Shown here: piece by piece, positions 44,864 through 54,600 of the stretch
How the letters are laid out: every line of letters starts with the position of its first letter
How positions within the stretch are numbered: position 1 is the stretch's first letter
Assembly (NCBI RefSeq): GCF_019599145.1
Contig: NZ_CP080647.1
Coordinates: 3,782,001 to 3,846,000, forward strand
DNA from: Streptomyces akebiae
GTDB lineage: Bacteria; Actinomycetota; Actinomycetes; Streptomycetales; Streptomycetaceae
DNA length: 64,000 bases
Direction of reading: 5' to 3'
Program-made: the position numbers and the translations under genes
Notes under the pieces: generated by a model
Database searches by the model: none
What the model was told of the DNA's origin: nothing
What the model saw: only the letters and a program-made list of their open reading frames with translations

Positions 44864-45697
44864 TCAGAGGGCGGCGACCGGCTCCGGCTCACGCGGCCCG
44901 CTCCGCGCCTTGTCGTCCTGCATACGGGTGAGGGCGAGGACGAAGAAGACGGCGAACACCGCGGCGGGGATCTCGAAGGCGTCCGCGAACAGCACGCGCT
45001 CGGTGGCCGTCCGAAGTTCCTCGGCCGTCTCCGCCCGGCGCATGGCCAGGCCGCTCACCTGGTTGGCGACACCGCTGATGATCCACATCGTCCACCAGGC
45101 GTTGACGAGTGCGTGCGATCGCGGCTTCGTCGACGGGCTACTGGCGTCCCAGCTGTCGAGGGCGATCCGGCGCGGGAACCAGAGGTTCAGGATCGGCACG
45201 ATCCAGCCCGCGATCGCCCAGCCGCGCTTCTTCCGATGCCCGAACGGTTCGAACACCTCGGCGTTGACCCGCACCCGGTGGAACCAGATCAGAAAGACGA
45301 CGACGGTGGCGAGATAGGCGAGCAGCTGCGCGCTGCCGGTCAGGCCGACGAGCCGGTCGGCCCGGTCCGCGTCCGCCTCGACGGGCCACCCGTACTCGCC
45401 GTCGACCATCCTGCCCAGGACGTCGAGCATCACGAGATCCGCCCACACCGCCACCAGATCGGTCACGATCACCACCCCGAGCAGGATCGCCACCGCCCGC
45501 CCCAGCCCCACCGGCGACCGCAGCCACGCGGGGCCGTGCGGGGACTGGATCGGCAGGTCCGTGTGGGCGGGGAGGCCCGGAGCCGGATGCCGCGCGGCGG
45601 CTCGCGCGGGCGCCGGGTGCAGATCCGCCGCCTCGCACCGCCGGCACAGCTCGCCGCCGGGTGCCGCCGCATAGGTCGCGCAGCGCGCACAGTCCAT
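44864..45697 (-). CDS. DUF4328-family membrane protein with N-terminal zinc-ribbon-like motif
   Basis: 277 aa. The N-terminal ~25 residues hold CARC and CRRC, four cysteines spaced like a zinc ribbon; a Pro/Ala linker; then four membrane segments of the DUF4328 type, with the characteristic LIWFHRVRVNAEVF and KKRGWAIAGWIVPILNLWFPRRI. Family members in Streptomyces have no known function. Confidence 0.82.
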   Translation of the reverse strand: MDCARCATYAAAPGGELCRRCEAADLHPAPARAAARHPAPGLPAHTDLPIQSPHGPAWLRSPVGLGRAVAILLGVVIVTDLVAVWADLVMLDVLGRMVDGEYGWPVEADADRADRLVGLTGSAQLLAYLATVVVFLIWFHRVRVNAEVFEPFGHRKKRGWAIAGWIVPILNLWFPRRIALDSWDASSPSTKPRSHALVNAWWTMWIISGVANQVSGLAMRRAETAEELRTATERVLFADAFEIPAAVFAVFFVLALTRMQDDKARSGPREPEPVAAL

Positions 45698-45858
45698 CGT
45701 GAAGCCCCCGTGTGATCGGAACAGGCCGAACGCGGTCCTCCCCAGACCCTCACGCTCGGCAATCGAACACGCGGAACATACGGTTCACCCGAGCCGTCCG
45801 TCCACCCCATTCCACGGCTCGACACGACCCCGCCGGGCCCCGGGCCCGGCGGCCCGGC

Positions 45859-47571
45859 TCAGCTCACCTTCCCCGCCAACTCCCGGAACTGCGTCCAGGT
45901 CAGGCCCGGCTTCGCCGGGTCCCACAGCTTCTGCGAGAGCGCCCGCAACGGCATCCGGACGCCCGCCGCGACCTGCGCCTCGGTCTGCCGGTCGGCGAGA
46001 TCGCACCAGACGGCGAAGGAGCCGCCGAGGATCTGGTCGTCGTACTGCGCGGGCACGGCGGTGGTGCCGCGCAGCACCCGCGGGGTCCAGGACTCGTAGA
46101 TGCGCTGCCCGGTCGGGTAGACGAACTGGTTGGGCTCGCCGAGGACGTAGTACAGGTACTCGTCGTTGTAGTTGATCACCTGTCGCCCGGCGCTCAGGTA
46201 TTCGACCGGCGGCCGGGCCCCGATCTCCTTGCCCGTCCAGTACGCGACCTGGATCGCCTTGTCCGCCTGGACCGAGCCGCCCCGGAAGAACCCGTCGTTC
46301 CAGGCCCGGACGGTCCGGTCGTGTCCGCGCATCACCTTGGCGCGGTCGTTCAGCCAGCCGGTGGCGAGATCGGCGACGGTCGCGCCGGGGCCGTACTTCT
46401 GGCGCGCGGCGGCGGCCAGCTGCGGATACGAGGCCTCGGGGTTCGAGGCCATCAGCGCCCGGTACTCGTCGGCGCCGAGGTGCCAGTACACGCCGTCGAA
46501 CAGGCCGGCGTACTCGTCGAGCAGTTCGTCCACGACCTCGGCGGACCGCGGGTTGGAGATGTCGACGGCCCCGCTCGCGGCCACACCCTGCGCGTTCTTC
46601 AGCTGCAGCCCCGGGTTGCCCGCGATCACGGCCCCCAGGTGGCCCGGGGAGTCGATCTCGGGCACGACCTCGATGTGGCGGCTCTCCGCGAGGTCCAGGA
46701 CCTTCCGCACCTGGGCCTTGGTGAGGTGCTGCCGGGACACCACCTCGGGGTGGCTCGTGGACTCGATCCGGAACCCCTGGTCGTCGGAGAAGTGCAGGCC
46801 CAGCTGGTTGTACTTCAGGTCGCCCAGCTCACGGATACGGTCCTCGATCCAGCCCGCCGTGAAGTGCTTGCGCGCGATGTCGAGCATGAACCCGCGCTGC
46901 GGCTTGGCCGGCTCGTCCCGGACGACGCCCTCCGGCGCCGTACCGCCGCCGCGCACCTCCTGCTTCAGGGTGCGCGTGCCGTAGAAGACCCCCGCCTCGG
47001 CGGGCGCGGCGATCCGCACCCGTCCGTCCTTCACGGTCAGCGTGTACGCCTCCGACCTCGGCGCGTCGGCTCCGGTGAGGGCCAGTTCCACGTCCCCGTC
47101 CCGGGGCCGCGCCTCTCCGGCGTACGCCAGCCCCAGTTCCCCGGCGGTCAGCCGCCCCTCGTCGGCCAGCGCCGCGTTCCGTACCACGACCCGGCCCCCG
47201 TCGGCGGGCTTCCAGCCGGGGCCGCGGGCGGCCTCGTGCTGCCTGACCGCGGGGATGGTCTGCGGCTTCTTCGACAGGGGATAGGTGCGCGACGGCGAGG
47301 GGGACGCGGAGGGGGAGGTCCGGGCGGCGCTCACGGACGACCGCTCCGGCGACGGCCCGGATCCGCTGGGCGTCCGCCTCCCGTCGCCGGGCCACACGGT
47401 CACGGCCACCGCGACCGCGCCGCCCGCCAGAACCGCTCCCGTGCCCAGGAGCAACCCTTTCGACGTGATCGCCGTCTTCCTGCGGGGTGCCCTGCGCCGG
47501 CCTCGGTTCACGACACGCCCCCGGTCCCCGTCCCGGTCTTTGTCCCGCTCACCGTCCACGACATCCCACAC
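45859..47571 (-). CDS. Beta-N-acetylhexosaminidase (GH20), membrane-anchored or secreted
   Basis: 570 aa. N-terminal basic stretch and TM/signal-anchor ~35-57 (GLLLGTGAVLAGGAVAVAVTVW), a Ser/Pro linker, a Glyco_hydro_20b domain (~100-200) and the GH20 barrel: RGFMLDIARKHFTAGWI, EVVPEIDSPGHLGAVI and the catalytic pair in YWHLGADEY (Asp-Glu). Removes terminal GlcNAc/GalNAc from chitin or wall-derived oligosaccharides outside the cell. No DasR-type operator was recognised in the 150-bp spacer. GTG 47571 is the best of several in-frame starts. Confidence 0.9.
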   Translation of the reverse strand: MWDVVDGERDKDRDGDRGRVVNRGRRRAPRRKTAITSKGLLLGTGAVLAGGAVAVAVTVWPGDGRRTPSGSGPSPERSSVSAARTSPSASPSPSRTYPLSKKPQTIPAVRQHEAARGPGWKPADGGRVVVRNAALADEGRLTAGELGLAYAGEARPRDGDVELALTGADAPRSEAYTLTVKDGRVRIAAPAEAGVFYGTRTLKQEVRGGGTAPEGVVRDEPAKPQRGFMLDIARKHFTAGWIEDRIRELGDLKYNQLGLHFSDDQGFRIESTSHPEVVSRQHLTKAQVRKVLDLAESRHIEVVPEIDSPGHLGAVIAGNPGLQLKNAQGVAASGAVDISNPRSAEVVDELLDEYAGLFDGVYWHLGADEYRALMASNPEASYPQLAAAARQKYGPGATVADLATGWLNDRAKVMRGHDRTVRAWNDGFFRGGSVQADKAIQVAYWTGKEIGARPPVEYLSAGRQVINYNDEYLYYVLGEPNQFVYPTGQRIYESWTPRVLRGTTAVPAQYDDQILGGSFAVWCDLADRQTEAQVAAGVRMPLRALSQKLWDPAKPGLTWTQFRELAGKVS

Positions 47572-47721
47572 ACCTCTCGCAGCGCTCTTCCCCCGGTTCC
47601 CACTCCCGACTCTCCGCCGAGCTCCCTTCTCGAACCTACGACGTCCCACCGCCCAACCCGTCCACCACAGGTTCCGAAACTCTCCCGTCCGGGTGAATTT
47701 CGGGCATCGAACGGACAGCCC

Positions 47722-48435
47722 ATGAACCGCCTCGATAACGTGGTGGCACCTTTCGCACAGCCTGCCCAGCCGACCCCTACGCACCGCCGAGGACCCACGC
47801 TGCCTCCGCACCGTCTCCCCCACCTCCCCGGCCAGGTCGCCGTACCGGAGCAGGCCCCCACTCCCGGCCCCTCGGCCCTGGAGCGGTTCAACCACGCCCC
47901 CGCCGAGGCCGCCCGGCAGGCCCTCCTCGCCTGCCTGCGCAGCCTCCGCTGGGCGCACCGCCTCACCGACCACCGCCCCTATCCCGACCTCGACGCCCTT
48001 CTCGCCGCCTCCGACGAGGCCGCGTACGACCTCACGGCGGCGGACCTGGCCGAAGCCCTGGCGGGCGAGACCCTCCCCGTCCTGCCCGACGACACCTACG
48101 GCGTCGCCCACACCGCCCTCAACGCCGCGCACGCCGCGTACGAGGCCCGCTTCGGCCACGTCTTCGTCATCGCCCTGGACACCACCCACCCCGACGAACT
48201 CCTGGACCGCACCCTGGAGGGCATCCGCTCCCGTCTCTCGAACGACCCGGAGGAGGAGCGGGTGGTGGTCGCCGAGGAACTGCGCCGCCTGGCGAGAACC
48301 CGCCTGGCCGGCCACTTCAGGGGCCCGGGGAACCGCGCGGCCCCGCAGGGGCGCGAGGAACCGCGCGATCAGCCACCACGCACCCGCACCCGGCGTCCCC
48401 CAGCCATCCCCACCCCGGATGCCGCCCGGTACTAA
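47722..48435 (+). CDS. OHCU-decarboxylase-like protein
   Basis: 237 aa. Middle part (~50-175) matches 2-oxo-4-hydroxy-4-carboxy-5-ureidoimidazoline decarboxylase: LERFNHAPAEAARQALLACL, LAEALAGE, AHTALNAAHAAYEARFGHVFVIA. This enzyme completes uric acid to allantoin. No other urate genes are nearby, and the family His and Glu positions were not fully verifiable, so a related role is possible. Residues ~201-225 (GPGNRAAPQGREEPRDQPP) are translated from copy E of the dispersed GC repeat, so the native C-terminus was probably shorter. Confidence 0.78.
   Translation: MNRLDNVVAPFAQPAQPTPTHRRGPTLPPHRLPHLPGQVAVPEQAPTPGPSALERFNHAPAEAARQALLACLRSLRWAHRLTDHRPYPDLDALLAASDEAAYDLTAADLAEALAGETLPVLPDDTYGVAHTALNAAHAAYEARFGHVFVIALDTTHPDELLDRTLEGIRSRLSNDPEEERVVVAEELRRLARTRLAGHFRGPGNRAAPQGREEPRDQPPRTRTRRPPAIPTPDAARY
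48320..48376. repeat. Dispersed Streptomyces GC repeat, copy E (double, inside a coding region)
   Basis: Two partial copies in tandem: GCCCGGGGAACCGCGCGG and GGGGCGCGAGGAACCGCGCG-ATCAGCC, inverted relative to B and C. They encode the C-terminal tail of the OHCU-decarboxylase-like protein. Confidence 0.75.
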
Positions 48436-48601
48436 CCCTTACGTGCACCTTTGTATGCCAGTTTGATCACACCAACCCTCCCGGCTTAAGCCAAGCGCAA
48501 CGACGTCGCTACCATGGCCGGGGCCGGTGGACCGTACCCGGCCGGGTCAGACCGACAAGCAAGCCGGCCGGCCCCAATCCCCGCTCCCGGAGGGTTCTTC
48601 C

Positions 48602-48982
48602 GTGCCGGCTGGAACGCTGTACCGCGGCCGGGAAGGAATGTGGTCCTGGGTGGCTCATCGAGTCACCGGCGTCCTCATCTTCTTCTTCCTGTTCGTACAC
48701 GTGCTGGACACCGCTCTCGTCCGTGTCTCCCCCGACGCCTACGACAAGGTCGTGGCCACGTACAAGACCCCGATCGTCGCGCTGCTGGAGTACGGCCTCG
48801 TCGCCGCCGTCCTCTTCCACGCGCTCAACGGTCTTCGGGTCATCGCCGTCGACTTCTGGTCCAACGGCCCCCGTCACCAGAAGACGATGCTGTGGTCCGT
48901 CGTCGGCATCTGGCTCGTGCTGATGATCGGGGCCCTGTACCCCGTCCTCGGCCACGCCGTCCGTGAAGTCTTCGGGAGCTGA
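48602..48982 (+). CDS. sdhC: Succinate dehydrogenase cytochrome b556 subunit
   Basis: 126 aa membrane anchor with three helices. Signature SWVAHRVTGVLIFFFLFVHVLD carries the Ser/Arg quinone-site region and a heme-axial His; FHALNGLRVIAVDF follows. GTG start with GGAGGG 8 nt upstream; earlier in-frame codons are leader. First gene of sdhCDAB; the 166-bp upstream region should hold the promoter but no convincing -35/-10 pair was fixed. Confidence 0.95.
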   Translation: MPAGTLYRGREGMWSWVAHRVTGVLIFFFLFVHVLDTALVRVSPDAYDKVVATYKTPIVALLEYGLVAAVLFHALNGLRVIAVDFWSNGPRHQKTMLWSVVGIWLVLMIGALYPVLGHAVREVFGS

Positions 48983-48987
48983 GGCAG

Positions 48988-49479
48988 ATGTCCGCCACTG
49001 AAACCACCGCGTCCGGCATCGGCCCCGTCGAGGGCGCCGGGGAAATGTCGGGCTACAGTCCCGACAACCCGGCCCCCTTCATCGAGCCGCCCCGCAAGCG
49101 CACCAAGAAGACCCCCAAGTCGACCCGCGGCAACTTCGAGATGGTCGCGTGGCTCTTCATGCGTCTGTCCGGCATCGTCCTGGTCGTCCTGGTCATCGGC
49201 CACCTGGTCATCCAGCTCGTCCTCGACGGCGGCGTCTCCAAGATCGGCTTCGCGTTCGTCGCGGGCCGCTGGGCCTCCCCGTTCTGGCAGGTCTGGGACC
49301 TGCTGATGCTGTGGCTCGCGATGCTGCACGGCGCGAACGGCCTGCGTACCGTCATCAACGACTACGCGGAGCGCGCGAACACCCGGCTGTGGCTCAAGGG
49401 CCTGCTCTACACCGCCACGGTGTTCACCATCCTGCTGGGCACGCTGGTGATCTTCACCTTCGACCCGAACATCCGCTAG
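48988..49479 (+). CDS. sdhD: Succinate dehydrogenase hydrophobic membrane anchor subunit
   Basis: 163 aa. Polar N-terminal ~50 residues then three helices: [23 protein letters not shown] (with the heme-ligand type His), [20 protein letters not shown] and [18 protein letters not shown]. Pairs with SdhC to bind quinone. 5 bp after sdhC. Confidence 0.93.
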   Translation: MSATETTASGIGPVEGAGEMSGYSPDNPAPFIEPPRKRTKKTPKSTRGNFEMVAWLFMRLSGIVLVVLVIGHLVIQLVLDGGVSKIGFAFVAGRWASPFWQVWDLLMLWLAMLHGANGLRTVINDYAERANTRLWLKGLLYTATVFTILLGTLVIFTFDPNIR

Positions 49480-49502
49480 GCACGGGGCTGAGGCAACCGA
49501 TC

Positions 49503-51257
49503 ATGAAGATCCACAAGTACGACACCGTCATCGTCGGCGCCGGCGGCGCCGGTATGCGCGCGGCCATCGAGTCCACGCAGCGCAGCCGCACCGCCGTGCT
49601 GACCAAGCTGTACCCCACCCGCTCCCACACGGGCGCCGCGCAGGGCGGCATGGCCGCCGCGCTCGCCAACGTGGAGGAGGACAACTGGGAGTGGCACACC
49701 TTCGACACCGTCAAGGGCGGTGACTACCTGGTCGACCAGGACGCCGCCGAGATCCTGGCGAAGGAGGCCATCGACTCCGTCCTCGACCTGGAGAAGATGG
49801 GCCTGCCGTTCAACCGCACGCCCAATGGCACGATCGACCAACGCCGCTTCGGCGGTCACAGCCGGAACCACGGCGAGGCCCCGGTCCGCCGCTCCTGCTA
49901 CGCGGCCGACCGCACCGGCCACATGATCCTGCAGACGCTGTACCAGAACTGCGTCAAGCACGGCGTGGAGTTCTTCAACGAGTTCTACGTCCTGGACCAG
50001 CTGATCACCGAGGTCGACGGCGTCAAGAAGTCGGCGGGCGTCGTCGCGTACGAACTCGCCACCGGTGAGATCCACATCTTCCAGGCGAAGGCCGTGATCT
50101 ACGCGTCCGGCGGCTGCGGCAAGTTCTTCAAGGTGACGTCCAACGCGCACACGCTGACCGGTGACGGCCAGGCCGCCGTGTACCGCCGGGGTCTGCCGCT
50201 GGAGGACATGGAGTTCTTCCAGTTCCACCCGACCGGCATCTGGCGCATGGGCATCCTGCTGACGGAGGGCGCCCGCGGTGAGGGCGGCATCCTCCGCAAC
50301 AAGGACGGCGAGCGCTTCATGGAGAAGTACGCGCCGGTCATGAAGGACCTCGCGTCCCGTGACGTCGTGTCCCGCTCCATCTACACCGAGATCCGTGAGG
50401 GCCGCGGCTGCGGTCCCGAGGGCGACCACGTCTACCTCGACCTCACGCACCTCCCGCCGGAGCAGCTCGACGCCAAGCTCCCGGACATCACCGAGTTCGC
50501 GCGCACCTACCTCGGTATCGAGCCCTACACGGACCCGATCCCGATCCAGCCGACCGCGCACTACGCCATGGGCGGCATCCCGACGAACGTCGAGGGTGAG
50601 GTCCTCAGCGACAACACCACCGTCGTCCCCGGCCTGTACGCCGCCGGTGAGGTCGCCTGTGTCTCCGTGCACGGCGCCAACCGCCTCGGCACCAACTCGC
50701 TGCTCGACATCAACGTGTTCGGGCGCCGGGCGGGCATCGCGGCCGCCGAGTACGCGCAGAAGGCGGACTTCGTCGAGCTGCCGGAGAACCCGGAGTCCCT
50801 GGTCGTCGAGCAGATCGAGCGGCTGCGTGCCTCCACGGGCAACGAGCGTGTGGCGGAGCTGCGGCGCGAGCTGCAGGAGACCATGGACGCCAACGTCATG
50901 GTCTTCCGCACCGAGCAGACGATCAAGACGGCCGTCGAGAAGATCGCCGAGCTGCGCGAGCGCTACAAGAACGTGGCGATCCAGGACAAGGGCCGCCGGT
51001 TCAACACCGACCTGCTGGAGGCCGTCGAGCTGGGCAACCTGCTCGATCTGGCCGAGGTCATGGCCGTGTCGGCGCTCGCCCGCAAGGAGTCCCGCGGCGG
51101 TCACTACCGCGAGGACTACCCCAACCGCGACGACGTCAACTTCATGCGTCACACCATGGCGTACCGCGAGGTCGGCGACGACGGCTCCGAGACCGTCCGC
51201 CTCGACTACAAGCCGGTCGTCCAGACCCGCTACCAGCCGATGGAGCGTAAGTACTGA
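49503..51257 (+). CDS. sdhA: Succinate dehydrogenase flavoprotein subunit
   Basis: 584 aa. FAD-binding [15 protein letters not shown] at the N-terminus, the covalent-flavin His in [11 protein letters not shown], substrate-site [22 protein letters not shown], and [19 protein letters not shown]. Oxidises succinate to fumarate in the TCA cycle and feeds electrons to SdhB. Start ATG 49503, 23 bp after sdhD; the stop overlaps the sdhB ATG (TGATG). Confidence 0.97.
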   Translation: MKIHKYDTVIVGAGGAGMRAAIESTQRSRTAVLTKLYPTRSHTGAAQGGMAAALANVEEDNWEWHTFDTVKGGDYLVDQDAAEILAKEAIDSVLDLEKMGLPFNRTPNGTIDQRRFGGHSRNHGEAPVRRSCYAADRTGHMILQTLYQNCVKHGVEFFNEFYVLDQLITEVDGVKKSAGVVAYELATGEIHIFQAKAVIYASGGCGKFFKVTSNAHTLTGDGQAAVYRRGLPLEDMEFFQFHPTGIWRMGILLTEGARGEGGILRNKDGERFMEKYAPVMKDLASRDVVSRSIYTEIREGRGCGPEGDHVYLDLTHLPPEQLDAKLPDITEFARTYLGIEPYTDPIPIQPTAHYAMGGIPTNVEGEVLSDNTTVVPGLYAAGEVACVSVHGANRLGTNSLLDINVFGRRAGIAAAEYAQKADFVELPENPESLVVEQIERLRASTGNERVAELRRELQETMDANVMVFRTEQTIKTAVEKIAELRERYKNVAIQDKGRRFNTDLLEAVELGNLLDLAEVMAVSALARKESRGGHYREDYPNRDDVNFMRHTMAYREVGDDGSETVRLDYKPVVQTRYQPMERKY

Positions 51258-52036
51258 TGGCAACCCCGACCCTGGACAAGGCGGACGCGGCCGGCAGCCC
51301 CGAGCCCGGCTTCGCCGACTCCCCGTACATCACGGTCACCTTCCGCATCCGGCGCTTCAACTCCGAGGTCTCGGCCGAGGCGACCTGGGAAGACTTCCAG
51401 CTGGAGATCGACCCCAAGGAGCGCGTCCTCGACGGTCTGCACAAGATCAAGTGGGACGTGGACGGCACCCTGACGTTCCGCCGCTCCTGCGCGCACGGCA
51501 TCTGCGGTTCGGACGCCATGCGGATCAACGGCAAGAACCGTCTGGCCTGCAAGACGCTGATCAAGGACATCAACCCCGAGAAGCCGATCACGGTCGAGCC
51601 CATCAAGGGCCTCACGGTCCTCAAGGACCTGGTCGTGGACATGGAGCCGTTCTTCCAGGCGTACCGGGACGTGATGCCCTTCCTGATCACGAAGGACACC
51701 AACGAGCCGACGCGTGAGCGGTTCCAGACCGCCGAGGACCGCGAGCGCTTCGACGACACCACGAAGTGCATCCTCTGCGCCGCGTGCACGTCCTCGTGCC
51801 CGGTGTTCTGGAACGACGGCCAGTACTTCGGTCCGGCCGCGATCGTCAACGCCCACCGCTTCATCTTCGACTCGCGTGACGAGGCCGGCGAGCAGCGGCT
51901 GGAGATCCTCAACGACCGTGACGGCGTGTGGCGTTGCCGTACGACGTTCAACTGCACGGACGCCTGCCCGCGCGGTATCGAGGTCACCAAGGCGATCCAG
52001 GAGGTGAAGCGGGCGCTCATCACGCGCCGCTTCTGA
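51257..52036 (+). CDS. sdhB: Succinate dehydrogenase iron-sulfur subunit
   Basis: 259 aa. Plant-type [2Fe-2S] site SCAHGICGSDAMRINGKN...C, then two ferredoxin-type Cys clusters CILCAACTSSCPVF and CTDACPRGIEV that bind [4Fe-4S] and [3Fe-4S]. Relays electrons from SdhA to the quinone site. Start overlaps the sdhA stop. Confidence 0.97.
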   Translation: MATPTLDKADAAGSPEPGFADSPYITVTFRIRRFNSEVSAEATWEDFQLEIDPKERVLDGLHKIKWDVDGTLTFRRSCAHGICGSDAMRINGKNRLACKTLIKDINPEKPITVEPIKGLTVLKDLVVDMEPFFQAYRDVMPFLITKDTNEPTRERFQTAEDRERFDDTTKCILCAACTSSCPVFWNDGQYFGPAAIVNAHRFIFDSRDEAGEQRLEILNDRDGVWRCRTTFNCTDACPRGIEVTKAIQEVKRALITRRF

Positions 52037-52050
52037 TCAGCCGCAGCAAC

Positions 52051-52094
52051 GCATGAGGAAGGCCCGCAGGTTCACCTGCGGGCCTTCCTCATGC
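52051..52094. terminator. Strong terminator of the sdhCDAB operon
   Basis: Perfect 20-bp stem (arms 52051-52070 and 52075-52094) with a TTCA loop, 14 bp after the sdhB stop. Confidence 0.9.
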
Positions 52095-52225
52095 TCGGCG
52101 TGCGCGCGAGCGTGCCCACGCACGAGGGCGCACGCACGAGGGCCCCGCCCCCGCGCGGAGCCTTGGGGAAGCTCCGCGGTGGACGAGGCCCTTCGGTCGA
52201 TCACCCGGGCGGCGATCCTCCGCAC

Positions 52226-52489
52226 TCAGCCGCGCAGGACGCGACCCTGCGAGTCGGTGCGGTCGTTGCTCGTGAGGAACAGGATGCCGTCGATCAGCGA
52301 CCAGAAGCCCAGACCACCGCAGGTGAGGAGCTGGGCGACGCCCACGCCGACCGAACCGACGTAGAACCGACCGATGCCGAGCGTGCCGAGGAAGAGCTGC
52401 AGAATGCCGGCGACGATCTTCGACTTGTCGGAGTACGGGCGACCCTTCGGGTCGTGGCCGAAGGGAGCGTCAGGGGTGGGGACGGTCAT
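52226..52489 (-). CDS. TM2-domain membrane protein
   Basis: 87 aa. The TM2 signature: KSKIVAGILQLFLGTLGIGRFYVG, then [24 protein letters not shown], giving two helices joined by a tight loop. Ends NDRTDSQGRVLRG, nearly the same tail as the TM2 protein at 53180-53659, of which it looks like a shorter paralogue lacking the long N-terminus. Function unknown. Confidence 0.85.
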   Translation of the reverse strand: MTVPTPDAPFGHDPKGRPYSDKSKIVAGILQLFLGTLGIGRFYVGSVGVGVAQLLTCGGLGFWSLIDGILFLTSNDRTDSQGRVLRG

Positions 52490-52788
52490 GGAAGTAACTC
52501 CTGGATGTACTGACTGAAATACCGAAGCGGATTGCTTCGGGAGCGATCACAGGAGAGAAGGCGCGGCAAAGAACCTGCGGCGATCGGGCACGGCGAACAC
52601 CGGCCGACGATCGAGCACGACGTAATCCCCCGTCATCCCCCCTGTAGCCGTTGCAGCGTAATGAGACGTGAGGGGCGGATGGGAGTGGATCCGGGCGATC
52701 GTTCCGATTCCGTGATCCGATTCCAGCCAACTTGCGACAACTGAGCAACATAAAGCGGGCGTAAGGGATTTACGGGGGCCGCGTCGGC
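52490..52788. other. 299-bp control region of the short TM2 gene
   Basis: No gene seen. A 7-bp inverted repeat CCGAAGC-n5-GCTTCGG (52522-52540) lies 33 bp upstream of the TM2 start; it may be a leader hairpin or operator. The rest is featureless to me. Confidence 0.5.
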
Positions 52789-53196
52789 TCAGTGCAGATT
52801 ACGGACGACCGTCCAGATCACCGCGATGCCCAGGATCAAGGCCTGGGTGCGGGGCTTCAGTTCGGGGCGCCAGCGGCGGCCGCGCAGCCCCTCGACGAAC
52901 CAACGGCCGAGCAGGGCGAGGGCGAACGGCGCGGCGAGCAGCAGCATCCGGTTGTCGTGCCAGGCGGCGGCGAACTGCCCGTGCAGCAGGTCGTACACCA
53001 TGCGGGTGCCGCCACAGGCGGGGCAGAGCAGCCCGGTGACATAGCGGAACGGGCACTGGGGCAGCAGATGGCCGGGCTCGTGCGGGTTGGTGCCGTACAG
53101 GTACGCGGCGCCCGCCAGCCCGGCGGCGGCCACCGCGAGGGGGGCCGCCGCCGGATGCCGGAGGGTGCTGAGGCCGCGCTCAGCCACGCAGGACAC
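52789..53196 (-). CDS. DUF2752 membrane protein
   Basis: 135 aa. DUF2752 core [28 protein letters not shown] with the conserved CPxCGxTR, flanked by helices (~18-36, ~88-106, ~115-132). Starts inside the preceding TM2 gene (17-bp overlap), so it is co-translated with it; TM2 and DUF2752 proteins are often adjacent. Function unknown. Confidence 0.85.
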   Translation of the reverse strand: MSCVAERGLSTLRHPAAAPLAVAAAGLAGAAYLYGTNPHEPGHLLPQCPFRYVTGLLCPACGGTRMVYDLLHGQFAAAWHDNRMLLLAAPFALALLGRWFVEGLRGRRWRPELKPRTQALILGIAVIWTVVRNLH

Positions 53197-53659
53197 GTCC
53201 GTTGGAGTCCGTGGTGTTGCTGCTGGTCAGCAGGATGATGCCGTCGACCAGCGCCCAGATGCCGAGGCCGCCGCAGGTGAGGAGCTGCGCGACGCCGAGA
53301 CCGACGTGACCGATGTAGAAGCGGCCGACGCCGAAGGAGCCGAGGAACAGCGAGAGGACGCCCGCGACGATCTTGGACTTGTCGGAGTACGGGCGGCCGT
53401 ACGGGTCGTACCCGTACGGGGCGTTGGGGTCGCCCGTGTAGGCGCCGCCCGGCGTCGGGGGCACCTGGTAGCCGCCCTGCGGGTAACCGCCCTGCGCGGG
53501 GTAGCCGTAGCCGGGCTGGCCCGCGCCCGGCTGCTGGTAGCCGCCCTGCGGAGCCCCGTACGGGCCGGCGCCCGGCTGGCCGGGGGCGGCGTTCGGGTAC
53601 CCGTATCCGGGCTGCGGCGGCTGCGGGGGCTGAGCGGGCTGCTGAGGCTGCTCGGTCAC
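53180..53659 (-). CDS. TM2-domain protein with Gly/Pro/Gln/Tyr-rich N-terminus
   Basis: 159 aa. The first ~85 residues are low complexity with PGYGYP and QGGYQ-type repeats, and RPYSDKSK just before the TM2 domain (~92-150; [39 protein letters not shown]). Tail DSNGRVLRG as in the short paralogue. The N-terminus resembles the disordered tails that in other actinobacterial envelope proteins take part in assembly. Role unknown. Confidence 0.85.
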   Translation of the reverse strand: MTEQPQQPAQPPQPPQPGYGYPNAAPGQPGAGPYGAPQGGYQQPGAGQPGYGYPAQGGYPQGGYQVPPTPGGAYTGDPNAPYGYDPYGRPYSDKSKIVAGVLSLFLGSFGVGRFYIGHVGLGVAQLLTCGGLGIWALVDGIILLTSSNTTDSNGRVLRG

Positions 53660-53832
53660 GGTACTGACTCCTGCGTGTTGTTTGCTTGAGCGGCTGAAAA
53701 ACTCACTATGGGCTGTCCGTCATATTGCAGGAGGGAAGGGCCCGGAGAGAAGTTGTTACTTCGGCCGGGCACCCACCGACTCCCGCGTGTGGGCGGAGTC
53801 ACATCGCCTCGTCGTCGGCCGTGACAGACGCT

Positions 53833-54600
53833 TCACAGCTGGCTGACGATCGTCGGGTCCGTGATCTCCGTGTCCTTGGCGAGCAGCATCGCCTTGCTGA
53901 GGATGACTGCGAGCATACGGTCGCCCTCGAAAGGGAGATAGCCGGTCTGCCTGCTTCCGTTCCCGTCGGTGACGGTCGACTTGGGAACGATGCACAGATA
54001 GCGGTCGTTCGGGGACATCAGGATGTTGCCGGACCCGAGATGGATCCGGTACGTGTGCAGTTGGCCCTCGACCCGGAGGAACCGCCCTTCCAGCGTGCAC
54101 CGGTCGGCGATCGCGAGCCGCGGCACGAGCCGCTCCAGCAGCGCCCGTCGGGTCTCGGCGCTCTGGTTCAGCTCGCCGAATCCGTACGACGTCCAGTACT
54201 CGACGAAGCGTCCCCCGGGTCCGCCGTCCTGCCAGGTCGGGGCGTTGCCGACGCTGGCGACGCCCACGAACATGTCTACGTCGCGCAGGACTTCGGAGAG
54301 GACGAGCGGCGGTATCCCGGCGAGCGGGACCGGGTCGACCAGCAGACCGATGGTGCCCGGCCGTGCGTCGGAGTCCTGTTCCAGGGCGTGGAATCGCCGG
54401 ACGAAGGCGCCCACGAACGACGCCCGGTGGTCCTCCGGCAGTCCCCGCACCTCGTCGAGAAGGTGCACCCACCCGCCGTCCCAGTACCCCTTCGTGGCGA
54501 AGACGGCCTTCATCACCTCGTCGGCGAGCCGCTCCATGTCCCCGGCCTCGATCCGGTTGCGCGCCCGCTGGACGAGGGAGCGGGGCGTGTGCGTGGCCAT
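53833..54600 (-). CDS. Stand-alone DUF4132 C-terminal region (DUF7737-type)
   Basis: 255 aa. It corresponds to only the last quarter of DUF4132/YehI-like proteins (normally ~1000 aa or more): VDMFVGVASVGNAPTWQDGG (~108-127), FVEYWTSYGFGEL, LVPRLAIADRCTLEGRF and the end domain YRIHLGSGNILMSPNDRYLCIVP...LPFEGDRMLAVILSKAMLLAKD. No N-terminal part, WGR domain or HEAT-like region is present nearby, so this is a truncated derivative or a stripped-down member. The ATG is coupled (TGATG) to the ubiquitin-like gene upstream. DUF4132 function is unknown. Confidence 0.75.
   Translation of the reverse strand: MATHTPRSLVQRARNRIEAGDMERLADEVMKAVFATKGYWDGGWVHLLDEVRGLPEDHRASFVGAFVRRFHALEQDSDARPGTIGLLVDPVPLAGIPPLVLSEVLRDVDMFVGVASVGNAPTWQDGGPGGRFVEYWTSYGFGELNQSAETRRALLERLVPRLAIADRCTLEGRFLRVEGQLHTYRIHLGSGNILMSPNDRYLCIVPKSTVTDGNGSRQTGYLPFEGDRMLAVILSKAMLLAKDTEITDPTIVSQL

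Noticed and set aside
48435..48602. A defined sdh promoter (for example TTAAGC-n18-TACCAT)
   Set aside because: The -35 box is poor and the spacing marginal, so I do not report it as a feature.
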